Shown here: positions 17,143 to 27,275 of the stretch, piece by piece | Layout: every line of letters begins with the position of its first letter | Numbering within the stretch: the first letter of the stretch is position 1 | Source of the DNA: Clostridiales bacterium | GTDB lineage: Bacteria > Bacillota > Clostridia > Christensenellales > CAG-314 | Reading direction: 5' to 3' | Assembly (NCBI GenBank): GCA_022508345.1 | Contig: JAFLVK010000002.1 | Span: 248,001-312,000 of the forward strand | Length of the DNA: 64,000 nucleotides | Program-made: the position numbers and the translations under genes | Notes under the pieces: generated by a model | What the model was told of the DNA's origin: nothing | What the model saw: only the letters and a program-made list of their open reading frames with translations | The model's database searches: none

Positions 17143-18447
17143 CTATTTGTAAAAGCTACTGCCGCGGTCGTTAACGATAAGCGCGCCGTAACCGCTGTCG
17201 TCAAGGGCTATTTGTATCACAGTTACGCCCTTTTCCATCTTGTTGCCTTCGTCGTCCGTCCACAGGTTGGAGTTGTACAGCACCTTGCCTGTGAAGATCT
17301 TGGGATTGTTGAAGAACGGATAAGTGTGGTAACCGCAACACAGCCCGTAACCTAGATATATGCCGTCGTAGTAACCCTTGAGGTTGTTCACGTGGTCGTG
17401 TCCTACAAACAACGCCTTGGTACAACCCAATTCCTTGATGTATTTGAATACGTCGGGATGGTCCGTTACGCCCTCGGCATTGCCTTGGTAGAATATACCC
17501 ACCGTGTAACCGTCGTCGCCGTACACGCATTCACTTTCCTTTTTGTCGCTTTCGCGCACTACGCCTTTGACATCACTGATTTTTACAGTGCCGTGCAACA
17601 CGTTTTTCACAAAGTCGGGCACATTGTTGTTACCCTTGTTTTCATACTCGTTGAGATAGTACATATTGGCAAATTCTTTCAAGGGAATGTGGAAGAACAT
17701 GCTCGTTTGTATGTCCGCCTTGCATTCGCGTAGCCCCTGTACTGCCCACTCGTACCAGTTCATTTGACTTTGCTTTATCCAGTCGTAAACCCAATCACTA
17801 AGCGGCACGTTTTCCGCCTCGGGATACATTCCGCTATCCAGTAGAACCAGGCTATAAATTAAGTTTTCTGCCCGTTTTTCCCCCTTGAAGATGTTTACAA
17901 GGAAGTTACTTGCCCCGTACACGTCGCTGGGTCCGCAATCAAACAGACAGTAATCGAATTCTTGCAAAATTGTGCAAATTGTGTACTTGCTGCAATCGAA
18001 CTGACTGTCGTGGTTGCCGAAAGTAAATGTCCAGTACTGCTCACGCTCTTCCATGAAGTTGGCAAAGTACCTAAACGCATCGTATGTAAATACGGATAAT
18101 GTAAGGTCGCCCGTGACAACGCAAATGTCAGGTTGCTCGGCTTTTATTGCCCTATCCAGCAAGTCCATTGTCTTTGTGTCGCGCGTAAAGCTACCAAACT
18201 TTATCTGCGGGTCGGCAATCTGCATGATTTTCAGCTCATCAGCGTCCTTGTCCACTACCAGTGACGGGAACAAATCCAGGTCGAACTGCGTGTTGCCCCC
18301 GTCGAATTGGTAACTACCGAAGTTGTCTGGCGACTTCTTGTGAATTGACCAACGTATACCGCACACAGCAACAAATATCAGTATTACTGCAAGTATACCG
18401 CCAATTATCGACCATGCTATTATTCTTCTCTTGCGTTTTGTTGACAT
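17143..18447 (-). CDS. Membrane-anchored calcineurin-like phosphoesterase
   Basis: A basic N-terminus and one membrane helix (about residues 9-30) precede a metallophosphoesterase domain facing outside. The metal-binding motifs appear in order: QIADPQ (normally DxH; here DPQ), VTGDLT, FGNHDSQ, FFHIPL and VGHDHVNNL. The 434-aa length fits this family of secreted or anchored phosphodiesterases. Substrate unknown. The ATG at 18447 has AGGAAG upstream and starts 5 bases after the previous gene's stop, so the two are co-transcribed. The change from DxH to DPQ in the first motif is typical of a PhoD/YkuE-like subgroup in some lineages and may or may not reduce metal binding. Confidence 0.85.
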   Translation of the reverse strand: MSTKRKRRIIAWSIIGGILAVILIFVAVCGIRWSIHKKSPDNFGSYQFDGGNTQFDLDLFPSLVVDKDADELKIMQIADPQIKFGSFTRDTKTMDLLDRAIKAEQPDICVVTGDLTLSVFTYDAFRYFANFMEEREQYWTFTFGNHDSQFDCSKYTICTILQEFDYCLFDCGPSDVYGASNFLVNIFKGEKRAENLIYSLVLLDSGMYPEAENVPLSDWVYDWIKQSQMNWYEWAVQGLRECKADIQTSMFFHIPLKEFANMYYLNEYENKGNNNVPDFVKNVLHGTVKISDVKGVVRESDKKESECVYGDDGYTVGIFYQGNAEGVTDHPDVFKYIKELGCTKALFVGHDHVNNLKGYYDGIYLGYGLCCGYHTYPFFNNPKIFTGKVLYNSNLWTDDEGNKMEKGVTVIQIALDDSGYGALIVNDRGSSFYK

Positions 18448-18452
18448 ATTGA

Positions 18453-19160
18453 CTAATCTTCCTTGTAGATAATGCGTCCGCAGGACTCGCAACGCATGTA
18501 GGACTTGCCTGCCATTTGCGCGTCAACAACTGCTTTGGGCATTTCCATCTGGCAACCGCCGCAACGGCTACCATCGCGAAGCGGCACAAATACAGGCCTC
18601 AGGCCACCCTCGGACACCTTTTTGTAGATGTCAAACAGTGAGCCATCAATAACCTTTTTCAGCTCTGCCTGCTTTGCCTTAAGCTCGGTAACCCTGGGCT
18701 TCACCTCTTCCGTTGCCTTGTTGAAGTCGTCGTTTGCCTTTTTGTAAGCGACAACAAGCTTGGGGAGCTTTGCATTGATTTCGTCAAAGGATTTGGCAAT
18801 TTCCTCACCCTCGCGAATAATGCGCTTGATTTCCTTGTCTACGTTGGTTAGCTCCGTAAGCTGAGCGTTGAGCTGCCTGTTCATGTAGTTGAGCTCGTCA
18901 ACGTCCTCAAGGGCGCCTATTTCCTTGCTGTGCTCTTCAATTACCTCGGTAATCTTTTCCATAGTTTGACGTGCAGCGGCAAGCTGATTTTTCAGTTCCT
19001 GTGCTCTGATGTCCAGCTTGGCAAGGTTTTCTTCGCACTCCTGGCTCAATGCCTTAAATTGCTTGCGCTTGATGTAGCTGTCGTTTTTGCGCAAATCTTT
19101 TTCTATACGGTTAAGCTCGCTATCCAGCGATTGATATTGAATCATTTCCTGTTGAATCAT
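18453..19160 (-). CDS. Coiled-coil protein with C-terminal C4 zinc ribbon
   Basis: The first 175 or so residues are strongly charged heptad-type coiled coil. The last 45 hold a C4 zinc ribbon (CGGCQ ... CESCG). This matches a widespread bacterial family of zinc-ribbon coiled-coil proteins (CT398/DUF164-like), thought to act in nucleic-acid or secretion processes but without a firm role. The ATG at 19160 is chosen, because AAGGAG lies nine bases upstream; an ATG ten codons earlier has no such site. It follows trmK in the dnaG-rpoD-trmK operon, a common order in Clostridia. Confidence 0.85.
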   Translation of the reverse strand: MIQQEMIQYQSLDSELNRIEKDLRKNDSYIKRKQFKALSQECEENLAKLDIRAQELKNQLAAARQTMEKITEVIEEHSKEIGALEDVDELNYMNRQLNAQLTELTNVDKEIKRIIREGEEIAKSFDEINAKLPKLVVAYKKANDDFNKATEEVKPRVTELKAKQAELKKVIDGSLFDIYKKVSEGGLRPVFVPLRDGSRCGGCQMEMPKAVVDAQMAGKSYMRCESCGRIIYKED

Positions 19161-19216
19161 GGTGTTTTGCTCCTTATGTATGTTTGCCATCTAAACCAAT
19201 TTCAGACGGTAAAAGT

Positions 19217-19864
19217 CTATTTAATCTTTTTCAGAATGATGTTGAGTGTTTGCTGTACCACATCGCGCTTTGCAGTGACCTCGGCGTCACTTGTGCCTTC
19301 GAGTATTTTGTTCAGCTTTTTCAGTTCCAGCTGTAAAAAGTTCACGAAATCGTCCGATGGCGCTTGGAGATTGCTTTTGCCAAATTCCAGTTCCAACTCT
19401 GTTAGGGTAGACGGCTTGTCGCACTGCTTCGCTACTATCACGTCGTAGAACTTGCCGTCGTGGAATTTCACATCTGTTACTATCTCGTACTTTTGCGTGA
19501 GATATTTTCGCACGTCCCTTTGATTGCGCATTGGTTGCAGCACAAGCTGCGGGGGCAGGTGTTGCGCATTGCTCAAGATGGAAATTATTTCCAGCCCGCC
19601 CATGCCAGCAATAATAACGCAATCGGCTTCAATTGCACCCAGACCGTCCTGACAGTAAAAGCTGACAACGCTGTTGAATTCCTGCGGGCAATTATCACGC
19701 GCCTTGTCGAGGCTTGGTTGCGAAATATCTGTAAAAGCAACGCGTTGTGCTTTCCCCAAACGGAGTGCCTCAATGCCCACATAGCCGTGGTCGCACCCCA
19801 CGTCTGCAAGCAGGTCGCACGTAGGTAACAGTGATACAAGTTTATTTAATCTTACACTAAACAT
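19217..19864 (-). CDS. trmK: tRNA (adenine22-N1)-methyltransferase
   Basis: TrmK methylates N1 of A22 in tRNAs using S-adenosylmethionine. The SAM-binding loop is seen as DVGCDHGYVG (about residues 21-30), with the family's IIAGMGG motif near residue 87 and LVLQPMRN after it. Length (215 aa) is normal. The start codon shares its A with the rpoD stop (TGATG), so it is translationally coupled. The rpoD-trmK pairing is conserved across Bacillota. Confidence 0.93.
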   Translation of the reverse strand: MFSVRLNKLVSLLPTCDLLADVGCDHGYVGIEALRLGKAQRVAFTDISQPSLDKARDNCPQEFNSVVSFYCQDGLGAIEADCVIIAGMGGLEIISILSNAQHLPPQLVLQPMRNQRDVRKYLTQKYEIVTDVKFHDGKFYDVIVAKQCDKPSTLTELELEFGKSNLQAPSDDFVNFLQLELKKLNKILEGTSDAEVTAKRDVVQQTLNIILKKIK

Positions 19865-20913
19865 CAGTCGAGGTAGTCGCGCAGTTTTTTCGACTTGGTG
19901 GGGTTGCGAAGCTTGCGAAGTGCCTTTGCTTCAATCTGACGGATACGTTCACGCGTTACGTTAAATTCCTTGCCCACTTCTTCCAGTGTGCGTTGCTTGC
20001 CGTCGTCCAAGCCGTAACGCAAGCGAATAACCTTTTCCTCACGCGGAGTAAGCTTGTGCAGTGCTTGAATGAGCTGTTCGCGTAGCATTGCCTGGGCAGC
20101 CACATCGCTTGGGGGAGCTGCCTTGGTGTCTTCGATAAAGTCCACAAGGTGGCTGTCCTCTTCCTCACCGATGGGCGTTTCAAGGCTTACGGGGTCTTGC
20201 GCAATCTTTTGTATCTCCACTACCTTTTCGGGAGAGATACCCATGTATTCGGCAATTTCCTCCGGCGTGGGTTCACGTCCCAGCTCCTGTAGGAGTGTAC
20301 GTTGCGCGCGTACCTGGCGGTTGATTGTTTCCACCATGTGTACGGGGATACGAATTGTGCGCGCCTGGTCGGCAATTGCACGGGTTATAGCCTGCCTTAT
20401 CCACCAGGTTGCATATGTACTGAACTTAAAGCCCTTGGTGTAGTCGAACTTTTCCACCGCTTTCATAAGTCCCAGGTTGCCTTCCTGAATCAAATCAAGG
20501 AAAAGCATTCCGCGGCCTACGTAACGCTTTGCAATGGATACAACAAGGCGCAAGTTAGCCTCCGACAGCTTTTGCTTGGCGTCTTCGTCCCCTTCCAGCA
20601 TGCGCTTGGCAAGCTCCGCCTCCTCGTCACTTGTAAGCAGGGGAACCTTGCCGATATCCTTCAAGTACATCTTGACGGGATCGTCCACCGCTACGTCGCC
20701 AATGTTGCGATACAGTGCAGAATTATCCTTTTCGAAGGTGTCCACAATCTTGATACCGTTTTGTTCAAGATATCTGTAGATTTCAGCATTTTGCTCGGGG
20801 GTGAGGTCGGTTTTTTCCAAACGGGATTCCAAGTCCTCGTAAGAAATCTTCGTTACGCCGCCACTCTTTACGTCTTCGAGCAGGTTTTGCAAATATTGTT
20901 GTGTAATTTCCAT
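19864..20913 (-). CDS. rpoD: Primary RNA polymerase sigma factor (sigma-70/SigA)
   Basis: The housekeeping sigma factor recognises TTGACA/TATAAT promoters, which abound in this window. Visible are region 1.2 ([18 protein letters not shown]), region 2 with [14 protein letters not shown] and [15 protein letters not shown], region 3, and region 4.2 ([21 protein letters not shown]). At 349 aa it is compact, with a short region 1.1 and no non-conserved insert, as usual in Clostridia. GGAGG precedes the ATG. It lies 29 bases after dnaG in the classic macromolecular-synthesis order. Confidence 0.97.
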   Translation of the reverse strand: MEITQQYLQNLLEDVKSGGVTKISYEDLESRLEKTDLTPEQNAEIYRYLEQNGIKIVDTFEKDNSALYRNIGDVAVDDPVKMYLKDIGKVPLLTSDEEAELAKRMLEGDEDAKQKLSEANLRLVVSIAKRYVGRGMLFLDLIQEGNLGLMKAVEKFDYTKGFKFSTYATWWIRQAITRAIADQARTIRIPVHMVETINRQVRAQRTLLQELGREPTPEEIAEYMGISPEKVVEIQKIAQDPVSLETPIGEEEDSHLVDFIEDTKAAPPSDVAAQAMLREQLIQALHKLTPREEKVIRLRYGLDDGKQRTLEEVGKEFNVTRERIRQIEAKALRKLRNPTKSKKLRDYLD

Positions 20914-20942
20914 AAATCCTCCGTTTTTAGTCGCACGTATGG

Positions 20943-22709
20943 TTACTTGATGTCAGTTATCTTTTTACTAAGCTCGGACAGCTCGGTAAGTAAAGAGCTG
21001 TCAGCCGGGTTGTTTTTGATTTTTGCCATGAGCTCTTCACGCTTGCGCTTGAGCTTTTCCACCGTTATTATTCGCTTGCATTCCTTGAAATACCGTTCGT
21101 TCTTTTCCAAACGCTGCTTGGAAAAATCCAAGTCGAGAATCTGCCCGTACTGTTCGGGTGTACCGTTGGGGCACACCGTGTACAGCATATCCGTTGTTGG
21201 GGCTTCGTCTCGCTCCTTGCATGTGAGCAGATAGTCGTACAAATCGGATAAAAATGCCGAGTTGCATATTGGTTTTTCCTCTATTGTGGCGTAGCTTTCA
21301 CAACGCAACAGACACGCCGCAACAAAGTATTTCGCCTTGTCTTCGGGTGAGAGTTCCGTTACTGTAAGTTCCGGTAATGGCTCGTCTACCGTCTCTTCGG
21401 AAAGCTTACGGCGGAAGTAATCTTCGGAATAACCTGTCTTTAGCGACACTGCCGTGATGTAACGCGCCTGGCGCACGTCGTCCAAGGCCTTCAACATGAC
21501 AAGCGCCCCCTGTACGTACTTGGGCAATGCGTTGTTGCGCGTAGCTTGGTCGGGGCTGGCAATGTCAAATGAGGCATCCAACAGCTTCAATTTGTAGTCG
21601 GGCAAGGGTAACGCTTCCGTTATCAATTGCTCGAAAGCCTCTTTCCCGTATTTCTTGATGTATTCGTCGGGATCCAGCTTTTCGGGGACGGTCATGACAC
21701 GCACTTCCAGCCCTGCGCGGTCCAGTATATCCAGCCCGCGAACGGTTGCCTTTTGCCCTGCTGCATCGCCGTCGTAGCATATGTAAACAGTGTCCGTCAG
21801 TCGGGATAACCACTTAGCTTGGTTTTCCGTCAGCGACGTTCCCATGCTTGCCACCGCACTTTTGAAGCCTGCTTGGTACATGGCAATTACGTCCATGTAG
21901 CCCTCCACAACCACAAGGTTGTTGAGAGCCGTCTGCTGCTTTTGCTCCTTGGCAATGTTGATGGCAAACAGGTTTTGATTTTTCACAAACAGCGGCGTTT
22001 CCGATGTGTTTTTGTACTTGCCACGCTCGATTGTGCGCTGGTCCAGTCCCCTACCGCCAAAGGCAATAACCTGCCCCTGCATGTTGAATATGGGGATAAT
22101 TAACCTGCCGTACAACGCGTCGGTGTAGCCGTATTTACCGTTTTGAATAACTCCGCACTTTACACAGTCCTCAAGGTCGTACTTCTTGCTTTGCAAAAAT
22201 TTCACCAACGAATCGTTGTCGGGAGAGTAGCCAATGCCGAACTTTTTGACGGTGTCGGCGTCAAAGCCACGCTGTTCGATATAGGCGCGAGCTTTTGCGC
22301 CCGACGGACCGTAGTAACACTTGTAATAGAAGATAGCCGTATCGCGACAAATCTGCAAATAGACGTCTTTTTTCTTTTTACGTTCGTTAAATTCCTTGTC
22401 CTTGCGCTCACCTACCGTTTCGGGCATCTTGAGGTTAGCGCGTTTGGCAAGAATTTCCAACGCTTCCATAAAGGTGCATGACTCGTACTTTTCGACAAAC
22501 TTGATTACGTCTCCACTTTCGCCGCAACCGAAGCATTTGTAAATTTGCAAGTTGCGGTTGACGTTGAAGCTGGGAGTTTTTTCGCCATGGAAAGGACAGC
22601 GAGCCATGAAGTTAGCCCCGCTGTGTCGAAGTTCCAGATGTGAGCCAATTACGTCAACGATGTCGTTAGCGCGCTTGACCTGTTGTATGAAATCCGTCAA
22701 ATCTGCCAT
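20943..22709 (-). CDS. dnaG: DNA primase
   Basis: DnaG lays down RNA primers at the replication fork. The N-terminal CHC2 zinc finger (Cys38, His41, Cys59, Cys62) is complete. The TOPRIM core has [10 protein letters not shown] and [11 protein letters not shown]. The C-terminal region, which contacts the helicase DnaB, is present. Length (588 aa) is normal. AAGGA precedes the start. It is the first gene of a leftward operon with rpoD, trmK, a zinc-ribbon protein and a phosphoesterase. Its promoter must lie in the AT-rich 22710-22875 stretch, but no single -35/-10 pair stands out. Confidence 0.96.
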   Translation of the reverse strand: MADLTDFIQQVKRANDIVDVIGSHLELRHSGANFMARCPFHGEKTPSFNVNRNLQIYKCFGCGESGDVIKFVEKYESCTFMEALEILAKRANLKMPETVGERKDKEFNERKKKKDVYLQICRDTAIFYYKCYYGPSGAKARAYIEQRGFDADTVKKFGIGYSPDNDSLVKFLQSKKYDLEDCVKCGVIQNGKYGYTDALYGRLIIPIFNMQGQVIAFGGRGLDQRTIERGKYKNTSETPLFVKNQNLFAINIAKEQKQQTALNNLVVVEGYMDVIAMYQAGFKSAVASMGTSLTENQAKWLSRLTDTVYICYDGDAAGQKATVRGLDILDRAGLEVRVMTVPEKLDPDEYIKKYGKEAFEQLITEALPLPDYKLKLLDASFDIASPDQATRNNALPKYVQGALVMLKALDDVRQARYITAVSLKTGYSEDYFRRKLSEETVDEPLPELTVTELSPEDKAKYFVAACLLRCESYATIEEKPICNSAFLSDLYDYLLTCKERDEAPTTDMLYTVCPNGTPEQYGQILDLDFSKQRLEKNERYFKECKRIITVEKLKRKREELMAKIKNNPADSSLLTELSELSKKITDIK

Positions 22710-22875
22710 AGCATATCCTTATTTGATACTATTTACCTTAAAAAGTGCTTGTAAGTTAAGTAAAACAGTGTAAAAAGTGCTAATTTCGCCAAAATCAACA
22801 CACTTACCTACATTAAAATACCACCAAAAATGCAAAATTCCCCTATATAATATAAATATAATTATAAATATTAAA

Positions 22876-22938
22876 AACATATTTTTGCTAGTGAAAGTAC
22901 GCGGAGCAGGACTTGAACGGAGCAAGCAAAAATATGTT
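22876..22938. repeat. Perfect 13-bp inverted repeat
   Basis: AACATATTTTTGC (22876-22888) is matched by its exact inverse at 22926-22938, with a 37-nt loop. It stands just before a terminator-like hairpin and may be part of the structured element that follows, or a separate mobile-element scar. Confidence 0.6.
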
Positions 22939-23182
22939 AAAAACCTCGGGCGTGTACCGAGGTTTTTTCCTTGCGTGAGGGGGTGCGGGGGAGAGCGGCG
23001 GTCATCGCCCCTGCAGTCAAAAAAACGAAGGACGCGGTAGCATCCTTCCTTACTAGTCCGACCGCGTGGAAGCTTGACCTACAGCGATTGTTGCGAAGCC
23101 AATCGCGTGAAGCGTCAGCTCACAAAGTGCAAGGTTGCAAGGCTTAGCCGCAGTCAACCTAGTCCACGCGCGTGTGGTCGGA
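22939..23182 (+). ncRNA. Structured intergenic element, copy A
   Basis: This 244-nt stretch shares fold and key sequences with 52446-52252 on the other strand. (1) A long hairpin has loop GCGTGTA closed by CGG/CCG (loop 22950-22956, stem 22939-22949 with 22957-22967). (2) A purine-rich CCTTG...GGGGG block leads into a G-rich/C-rich hairpin. (3) A terminal multi-stem unit is closed by TCCGACC (23057-23063) and GGTCGGA (23176-23182), with inner helix GCGTGG/CCACGC and a 6-nt bulge GCGTGT. Helices differ in sequence between copies but keep pairing. It ends one base before the ntpD stop codon (opposite strand). The first hairpin has a T run and could terminate rightward transcripts. Function unknown. 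Confidence 0.55.
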
Positions 23183-23809
23183 TTAACTATTTAAGATTGT
23201 TTTCACCTTCATTAGCCGCACCGTCGCTGCGCGTTCGCTTTCGTCCAGCTTCATCTTGATGTACTTGATGGTTTCGCTCAGTTGCGGAATCATGATGTTC
23301 TCAAGTGCGTTTACGCGGCGCTTGTTCTTTTCGATTTCTTCTGCTAGCATATTGCATGTTTTTTCCGTTTCGGCTAGCTTCACCAGCTTTACAAGCACAG
23401 CGGACAGCCCCCTTACGGAGTCGTCCAGTTGCTCGGTAACGGACAAAAAGCTGTACGGGTAAATGTCTCCGCTTGACGTTTCGGAAATTTGAATTTCAGG
23501 CACATCTATTCCCATAATCTTGCGCTTGGAGCAGGTTAGCGTTACCTTCCTCGCGGGCATAAGGATAGCCTCCTCCACCACGCGGGCGTCCGTTGTCGCC
23601 TTTGCTTCGGAAAACGCCGAAAGCGCGCGGCAAAGTTCCCTTTCCGCATCAAGGCGCAATCGCTTGTTTTCTTCAGCAAGGGTTATGAAACGGCGAATCA
23701 TCTCGTCCGTTTTGTCCTTTAACAGTTTGTGTCCACGCGTTGCGGTCTTGAGACGTGCTTGCAGACGTTTCATTTCCATACGCGTGGGGTTGACATTCAT
23801 TACAGCCAT
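23183..23809 (-). CDS. ntpD: V-type ATPase subunit D (central stalk)
   Basis: Subunit D forms the rotating central shaft of the V1 head. The 208-aa protein has the family's long N- and C-terminal helices, starting NPTRMEMKRLQARLKTATRGHKLLKDK, a strong family signature. GGAGTG precedes the ATG, and it begins 5 bases after ntpB. It is the last gene of the operon, and its stop codon abuts a structured intergenic element rather than a simple terminator. Confidence 0.93.
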   Translation of the reverse strand: MAVMNVNPTRMEMKRLQARLKTATRGHKLLKDKTDEMIRRFITLAEENKRLRLDAERELCRALSAFSEAKATTDARVVEEAILMPARKVTLTCSKRKIMGIDVPEIQISETSSGDIYPYSFLSVTEQLDDSVRGLSAVLVKLVKLAETEKTCNMLAEEIEKNKRRVNALENIMIPQLSETIKYIKMKLDESERAATVRLMKVKTILNS

Positions 23810-23813
23810 TTTT

Positions 23814-25193
23814 TCACTCCGTTACGGGTTTATAATATTTGTCAAGCATTTCTTCGGAAATACGCTTCAGTTCGCTACGGGGCAGTATCGTGAGCAACTC
23901 CCAACCAAGGTCCAATGTTTCCTCAATTGTGCGGTTGGTGGTAAAGCCCTGTGCTATGTAGCGCTTTTCAAATTCTTGCGCAAACTTTGCATACAGCTTG
24001 TCAACGTCGGAAAGCGCAGCTTCGCCCAAGATTGCGGAAAGCTCCTTAGCTTCCTTACCTTGCGCATATGCACTGAACAATTGGTTCATTGTGCTTGCGT
24101 GGTCCTCACGAGTTTTGCCTTTGCCGATACCCTTGTCCTTCAAACGGGACAGGCTGGGCAGTACGTCTATCGGCGGATTGTAGCCGCGCTTGTACAGCTC
24201 ACGCGACAGGATAATTTGCCCCTCGGTGATGTAGCCTGTAAGGTCGGGTATGGGGTGAGTTTTGTCGTCTTCGGGCATGGAAAGAATGGGTATCTGTGTG
24301 ATACTTCCTTTGCACCCGTGGATACGACCTGCACGCTCGTACATTTGTGCAAGGTCGGTGTACATATATCCGGGGTAACCGCGACGTCCGGGCACTTCCT
24401 TGCGTGCTGCAGACGTTTCGCGCAGAGCCTCAGCGTAGTTGGTAATGTCTGTTAAAATTACCAACACCTGCATACCCTTTTCAAAAGCAAGGTACTCCGC
24501 TGCTGTAAGCGCCATACGCGGCGTGGATATACGCTCGATTGCAGGGTCGTTTGCAAGGTTCATGAACATGACAGTACGCTCGATTGCGCCCGTCTTGTTG
24601 AAGTCCTTGATAAAGTAATCGGCTTCCTCGTATGTGATACCTATTGCGCCGAACACGACTGCAAACTTTTCGTCATTGCCTAAAACTCTTGCCTGACGTG
24701 CAATCTGTGCTGCCAGCTGAGCGTGAGGCAAACCGCTTGCGGAAAACACGGGCAATTTCTGTCCGCGAACAAGCGTGTTCAGTCCGTCTATTGCGGATAC
24801 GCCCGTTTGAATAAATTCGTTGGGGTAATCGCGTGCGTAGGGGTTGATGGGTTGTCCGTTGATGTCAAGGCGCATTTCGGGCAGCACAGGCGCGCCGCCG
24901 TCGATGGGTTCGCCCATACCGTTGAACACCCTGCCCAGCATATCTTCGGACACGGCAAGCTCCAGGCTTCTGCCCAGGAAACGAGCGCGAGATGTGGAGA
25001 TTTTCAATCCCTGCGTTCCCTCAAACAACTGCACCAGCGCCTTGTCGCCGTTGACCTCCAGCACCTTACCCTTGCGGATTTCGCCGTTTTCCTGCCTTAT
25101 TTCCACAAGCTCGTTGTAGCTTACGCCGGAAACATGGTCCACAAGCATCAACGGGCCTACTACTTCACGAATGGTTTTGTATTCTTTAAGCAT
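23814..25193 (-). CDS. ntpB: V-type ATPase subunit B
   Basis: This is the regulatory, non-catalytic subunit of the A3B3 hexamer. The 459-aa protein shows the family landmarks [16 protein letters not shown], where the P-loop of subunit A is replaced, and [17 protein letters not shown]. It overlaps the end of ntpA by 8 bases and precedes ntpD. With subunit A it forms the nucleotide-binding sites at alternate interfaces. Confidence 0.96.
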   Translation of the reverse strand: MLKEYKTIREVVGPLMLVDHVSGVSYNELVEIRQENGEIRKGKVLEVNGDKALVQLFEGTQGLKISTSRARFLGRSLELAVSEDMLGRVFNGMGEPIDGGAPVLPEMRLDINGQPINPYARDYPNEFIQTGVSAIDGLNTLVRGQKLPVFSASGLPHAQLAAQIARQARVLGNDEKFAVVFGAIGITYEEADYFIKDFNKTGAIERTVMFMNLANDPAIERISTPRMALTAAEYLAFEKGMQVLVILTDITNYAEALRETSAARKEVPGRRGYPGYMYTDLAQMYERAGRIHGCKGSITQIPILSMPEDDKTHPIPDLTGYITEGQIILSRELYKRGYNPPIDVLPSLSRLKDKGIGKGKTREDHASTMNQLFSAYAQGKEAKELSAILGEAALSDVDKLYAKFAQEFEKRYIAQGFTTNRTIEETLDLGWELLTILPRSELKRISEEMLDKYYKPVTE

Positions 25194-26943
25194 TGGTTTC
25201 TCCTTTGCTTATTAGAGCTGTTATTTCTTTCTTGATGTTGCGTTGAATTTCGTCGAAACGGGACAAAGCCGCTTCTTCGATATATTTACTACGTCCAATT
25301 TGCTCGCGCACCGTCAATGTCAACAAATCGTTGAGTTCTACGCCCTTATCCAGTGCGTCCAGTGCCTCGTGATAGAAGCCCAGTATCAACTTCATCATCT
25401 TGTACTGCTTAGTAAGCGAGCTATAAGTATCTACGTCGTGGAAAGCGTTTTGGTGCAGGTAGTCCTCGCGGATAGACTTGGCTGTTTCCATGGTAAGTCT
25501 GTCGCGCGCGCCCAGTGCATCCATACCCACCAGACGTACAATTTCGTTGAGTTGGTTTTCTTCCTGCAAAACGAAGCTCAGTTCGTTCTTCAATGCGCTG
25601 AAGTCTTCGGCGACGTTGTCGGCATACCAATCTGCCAGCTTGTCGTCGTACAGAGAATAGCTTGTTAGCCAGTCGATTGCGGGGAAGTGACGTTTGTATG
25701 CAAGGCTTGCGGACAACCCCCAGAAAACCTTGACAATGCGCAGCGTTGCTTGGGAAACAGGTTCGGATAGGTCGCCACCCGGAGGAGATACAGCGCCTAT
25801 TGCTGAAACTGCGCCCACTGTGTCGGAACTACCCAACACCTTGACAATACCTGCACGCTCGTAGAACTCTGCCAAGCGGCTAGCCAAATACGCTGGGTAA
25901 CCTTCTTCACCGGGCATTTCCTCTAAGCGGCCGCTCATTTCACGCAAAGCTTCCGCCCAACGCGACGTGCTGTCCGCCATGATAGCTACGGTATAGCCCA
26001 TGTCGCGGAAGTACTCGGCAATGGTTATGCCTGTGTAAATGCTGGCTTCACGCGCAGCAACGGGCATGTCACTGGTGTTTGCGATAAGCACAGTACGCTT
26101 CATCAGCGGCTCGTTTGTTCTTGGGTCGTTCAACTCGGGGAACTCCCTCAAAACGTCCGTCATTTCGTTACCGCGTTCGCCACAGCCAACGTATACGATA
26201 ATGTCGGCATCCGCCCACTTTGCAAGCTGGTGCTGAACAACTGTTTTGCCGCTTCCAAACGGTCCCGGAACTGCCGCCACACCGCCCTTGGCAATGGGGA
26301 ACAACGTGTCAATAACGCGTTGACCTGTAACCATTGGCAAATCGGGCGCCATCTTGGACTTGTACGGACGTCCCTTACGAACGGGCCACTTCTGCATCAT
26401 GGTAAGCTGTTTATCGCCCACCTTTGCAATGACCTCTGCCACGGTGTAGTTATCCTCGTTGGCAATTGAAGTTACCTTTCCTTCAACGCCGAACGGTACA
26501 AGAATCTTGTGCAGCACTACCTTGGTTTCCTGCACGGTACCAAGGGTGTCGCCTGCGGTAACGTAATCGCCTACCTTTACGGCAGGAACAAAATGCCATT
26601 TCCTGCTGCGGTCGAGCGAATTAACCTCGATACCGCGGCCGATACGGCTTCCCGATGCCTCCATCAGCATGTTCAAGGGGCGTTGAATACCGTCGAAAAT
26701 ACTCTCGATAAGTCCCGGTCCAAGCTCCACTGAAAGCGGCGCGCCTGTTGAAACAACTTCGTCGCCAACCGTCAGTCCGCTGGTTTCTTCGTATACCTGG
26801 ATACTGGCTTTGTCACCGCGCAGTTCGATTACTTCGCCGATAAGCTTTTTGTCCGAAACCTTTACAACGTCGTACATTTCGACGTCGCCTAACCCCTCAG
26901 CAATGATAAGCGGTCCGCTGACTTTTACTATTTTTCCAATCAT
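25186..26943 (-). CDS. ntpA: V-type ATPase catalytic subunit A
   Basis: Subunit A hydrolyses or makes ATP. The 585-aa protein has the P-loop GPFGSGKTV, the following [11 protein letters not shown] catalytic-glutamate segment, and the non-homologous insertion region before the P-loop that marks V/A-type A subunits. [13 protein letters not shown] motif ([25 protein letters not shown], split here by reading) is intact. Its ATG overlaps the ntpF stop. Downstream is ntpB, overlapping by 8 bases. Confidence 0.97.
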   Translation of the reverse strand: MIGKIVKVSGPLIIAEGLGDVEMYDVVKVSDKKLIGEVIELRGDKASIQVYEETSGLTVGDEVVSTGAPLSVELGPGLIESIFDGIQRPLNMLMEASGSRIGRGIEVNSLDRSRKWHFVPAVKVGDYVTAGDTLGTVQETKVVLHKILVPFGVEGKVTSIANEDNYTVAEVIAKVGDKQLTMMQKWPVRKGRPYKSKMAPDLPMVTGQRVIDTLFPIAKGGVAAVPGPFGSGKTVVQHQLAKWADADIIVYVGCGERGNEMTDVLREFPELNDPRTNEPLMKRTVLIANTSDMPVAAREASIYTGITIAEYFRDMGYTVAIMADSTSRWAEALREMSGRLEEMPGEEGYPAYLASRLAEFYERAGIVKVLGSSDTVGAVSAIGAVSPPGGDLSEPVSQATLRIVKVFWGLSASLAYKRHFPAIDWLTSYSLYDDKLADWYADNVAEDFSALKNELSFVLQEENQLNEIVRLVGMDALGARDRLTMETAKSIREDYLHQNAFHDVDTYSSLTKQYKMMKLILGFYHEALDALDKGVELNDLLTLTVREQIGRSKYIEEAALSRFDEIQRNIKKEITALISKGETNA

Positions 26944-27275
26944 TGTTTGTCCTCTTTGTTAAATATGATATCCACCCCGATTGCTTTTTCCACGTCGCTC
27001 TTGATGCCGGAAAGCCCAAACCCACTTGGGTGCTCCGTTGTAGGAATGGGCACCACCGCTGGATAAGTTTGTAGCTTGGCTTTTGCAAGCGTTTCGGGAA
27101 TAAGTTCGGCAAGGCTTTCCGCAATTAACAGCACGGCATACTGCCCCTGTTGCGAAAGCTTTTTTATTAGACCTTGCGCCTGTTCGGCGGTTGTGGCGTC
27201 GAAAACCTCCACGCCCACAGCCTTGAATGCAAGCACGCTGTCTTTATCTCCGATAACTGCAATTTTACTTGGCAT
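26940..27275 (-). CDS. ntpF: V-type ATPase subunit F
   Basis: This small central-stalk subunit (111 aa) binds subunit D and can regulate the motor. The opening [18 protein letters not shown] is diagnostic, and the PxIIPxP-type segment appears as [15 protein letters not shown]. It is nested between ntpC (1-base overlap) and ntpA (4-base overlap), so translation is tightly coupled. Confidence 0.92.
   Translation of the reverse strand: MPSKIAVIGDKDSVLAFKAVGVEVFDATTAEQAQGLIKKLSQQGQYAVLLIAESLAELIPETLAKAKLQTYPAVVPIPTTEHPSGFGLSGIKSDVEKAIGVDIIFNKEDKQ

Noticed and set aside
20302..21234. Rightward open frame of 310 codons
   Set aside because: Antisense shadow of rpoD and dnaG.
23520..24455. Rightward open frame of 311 codons
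   Set aside because: Antisense to ntpD and ntpB.
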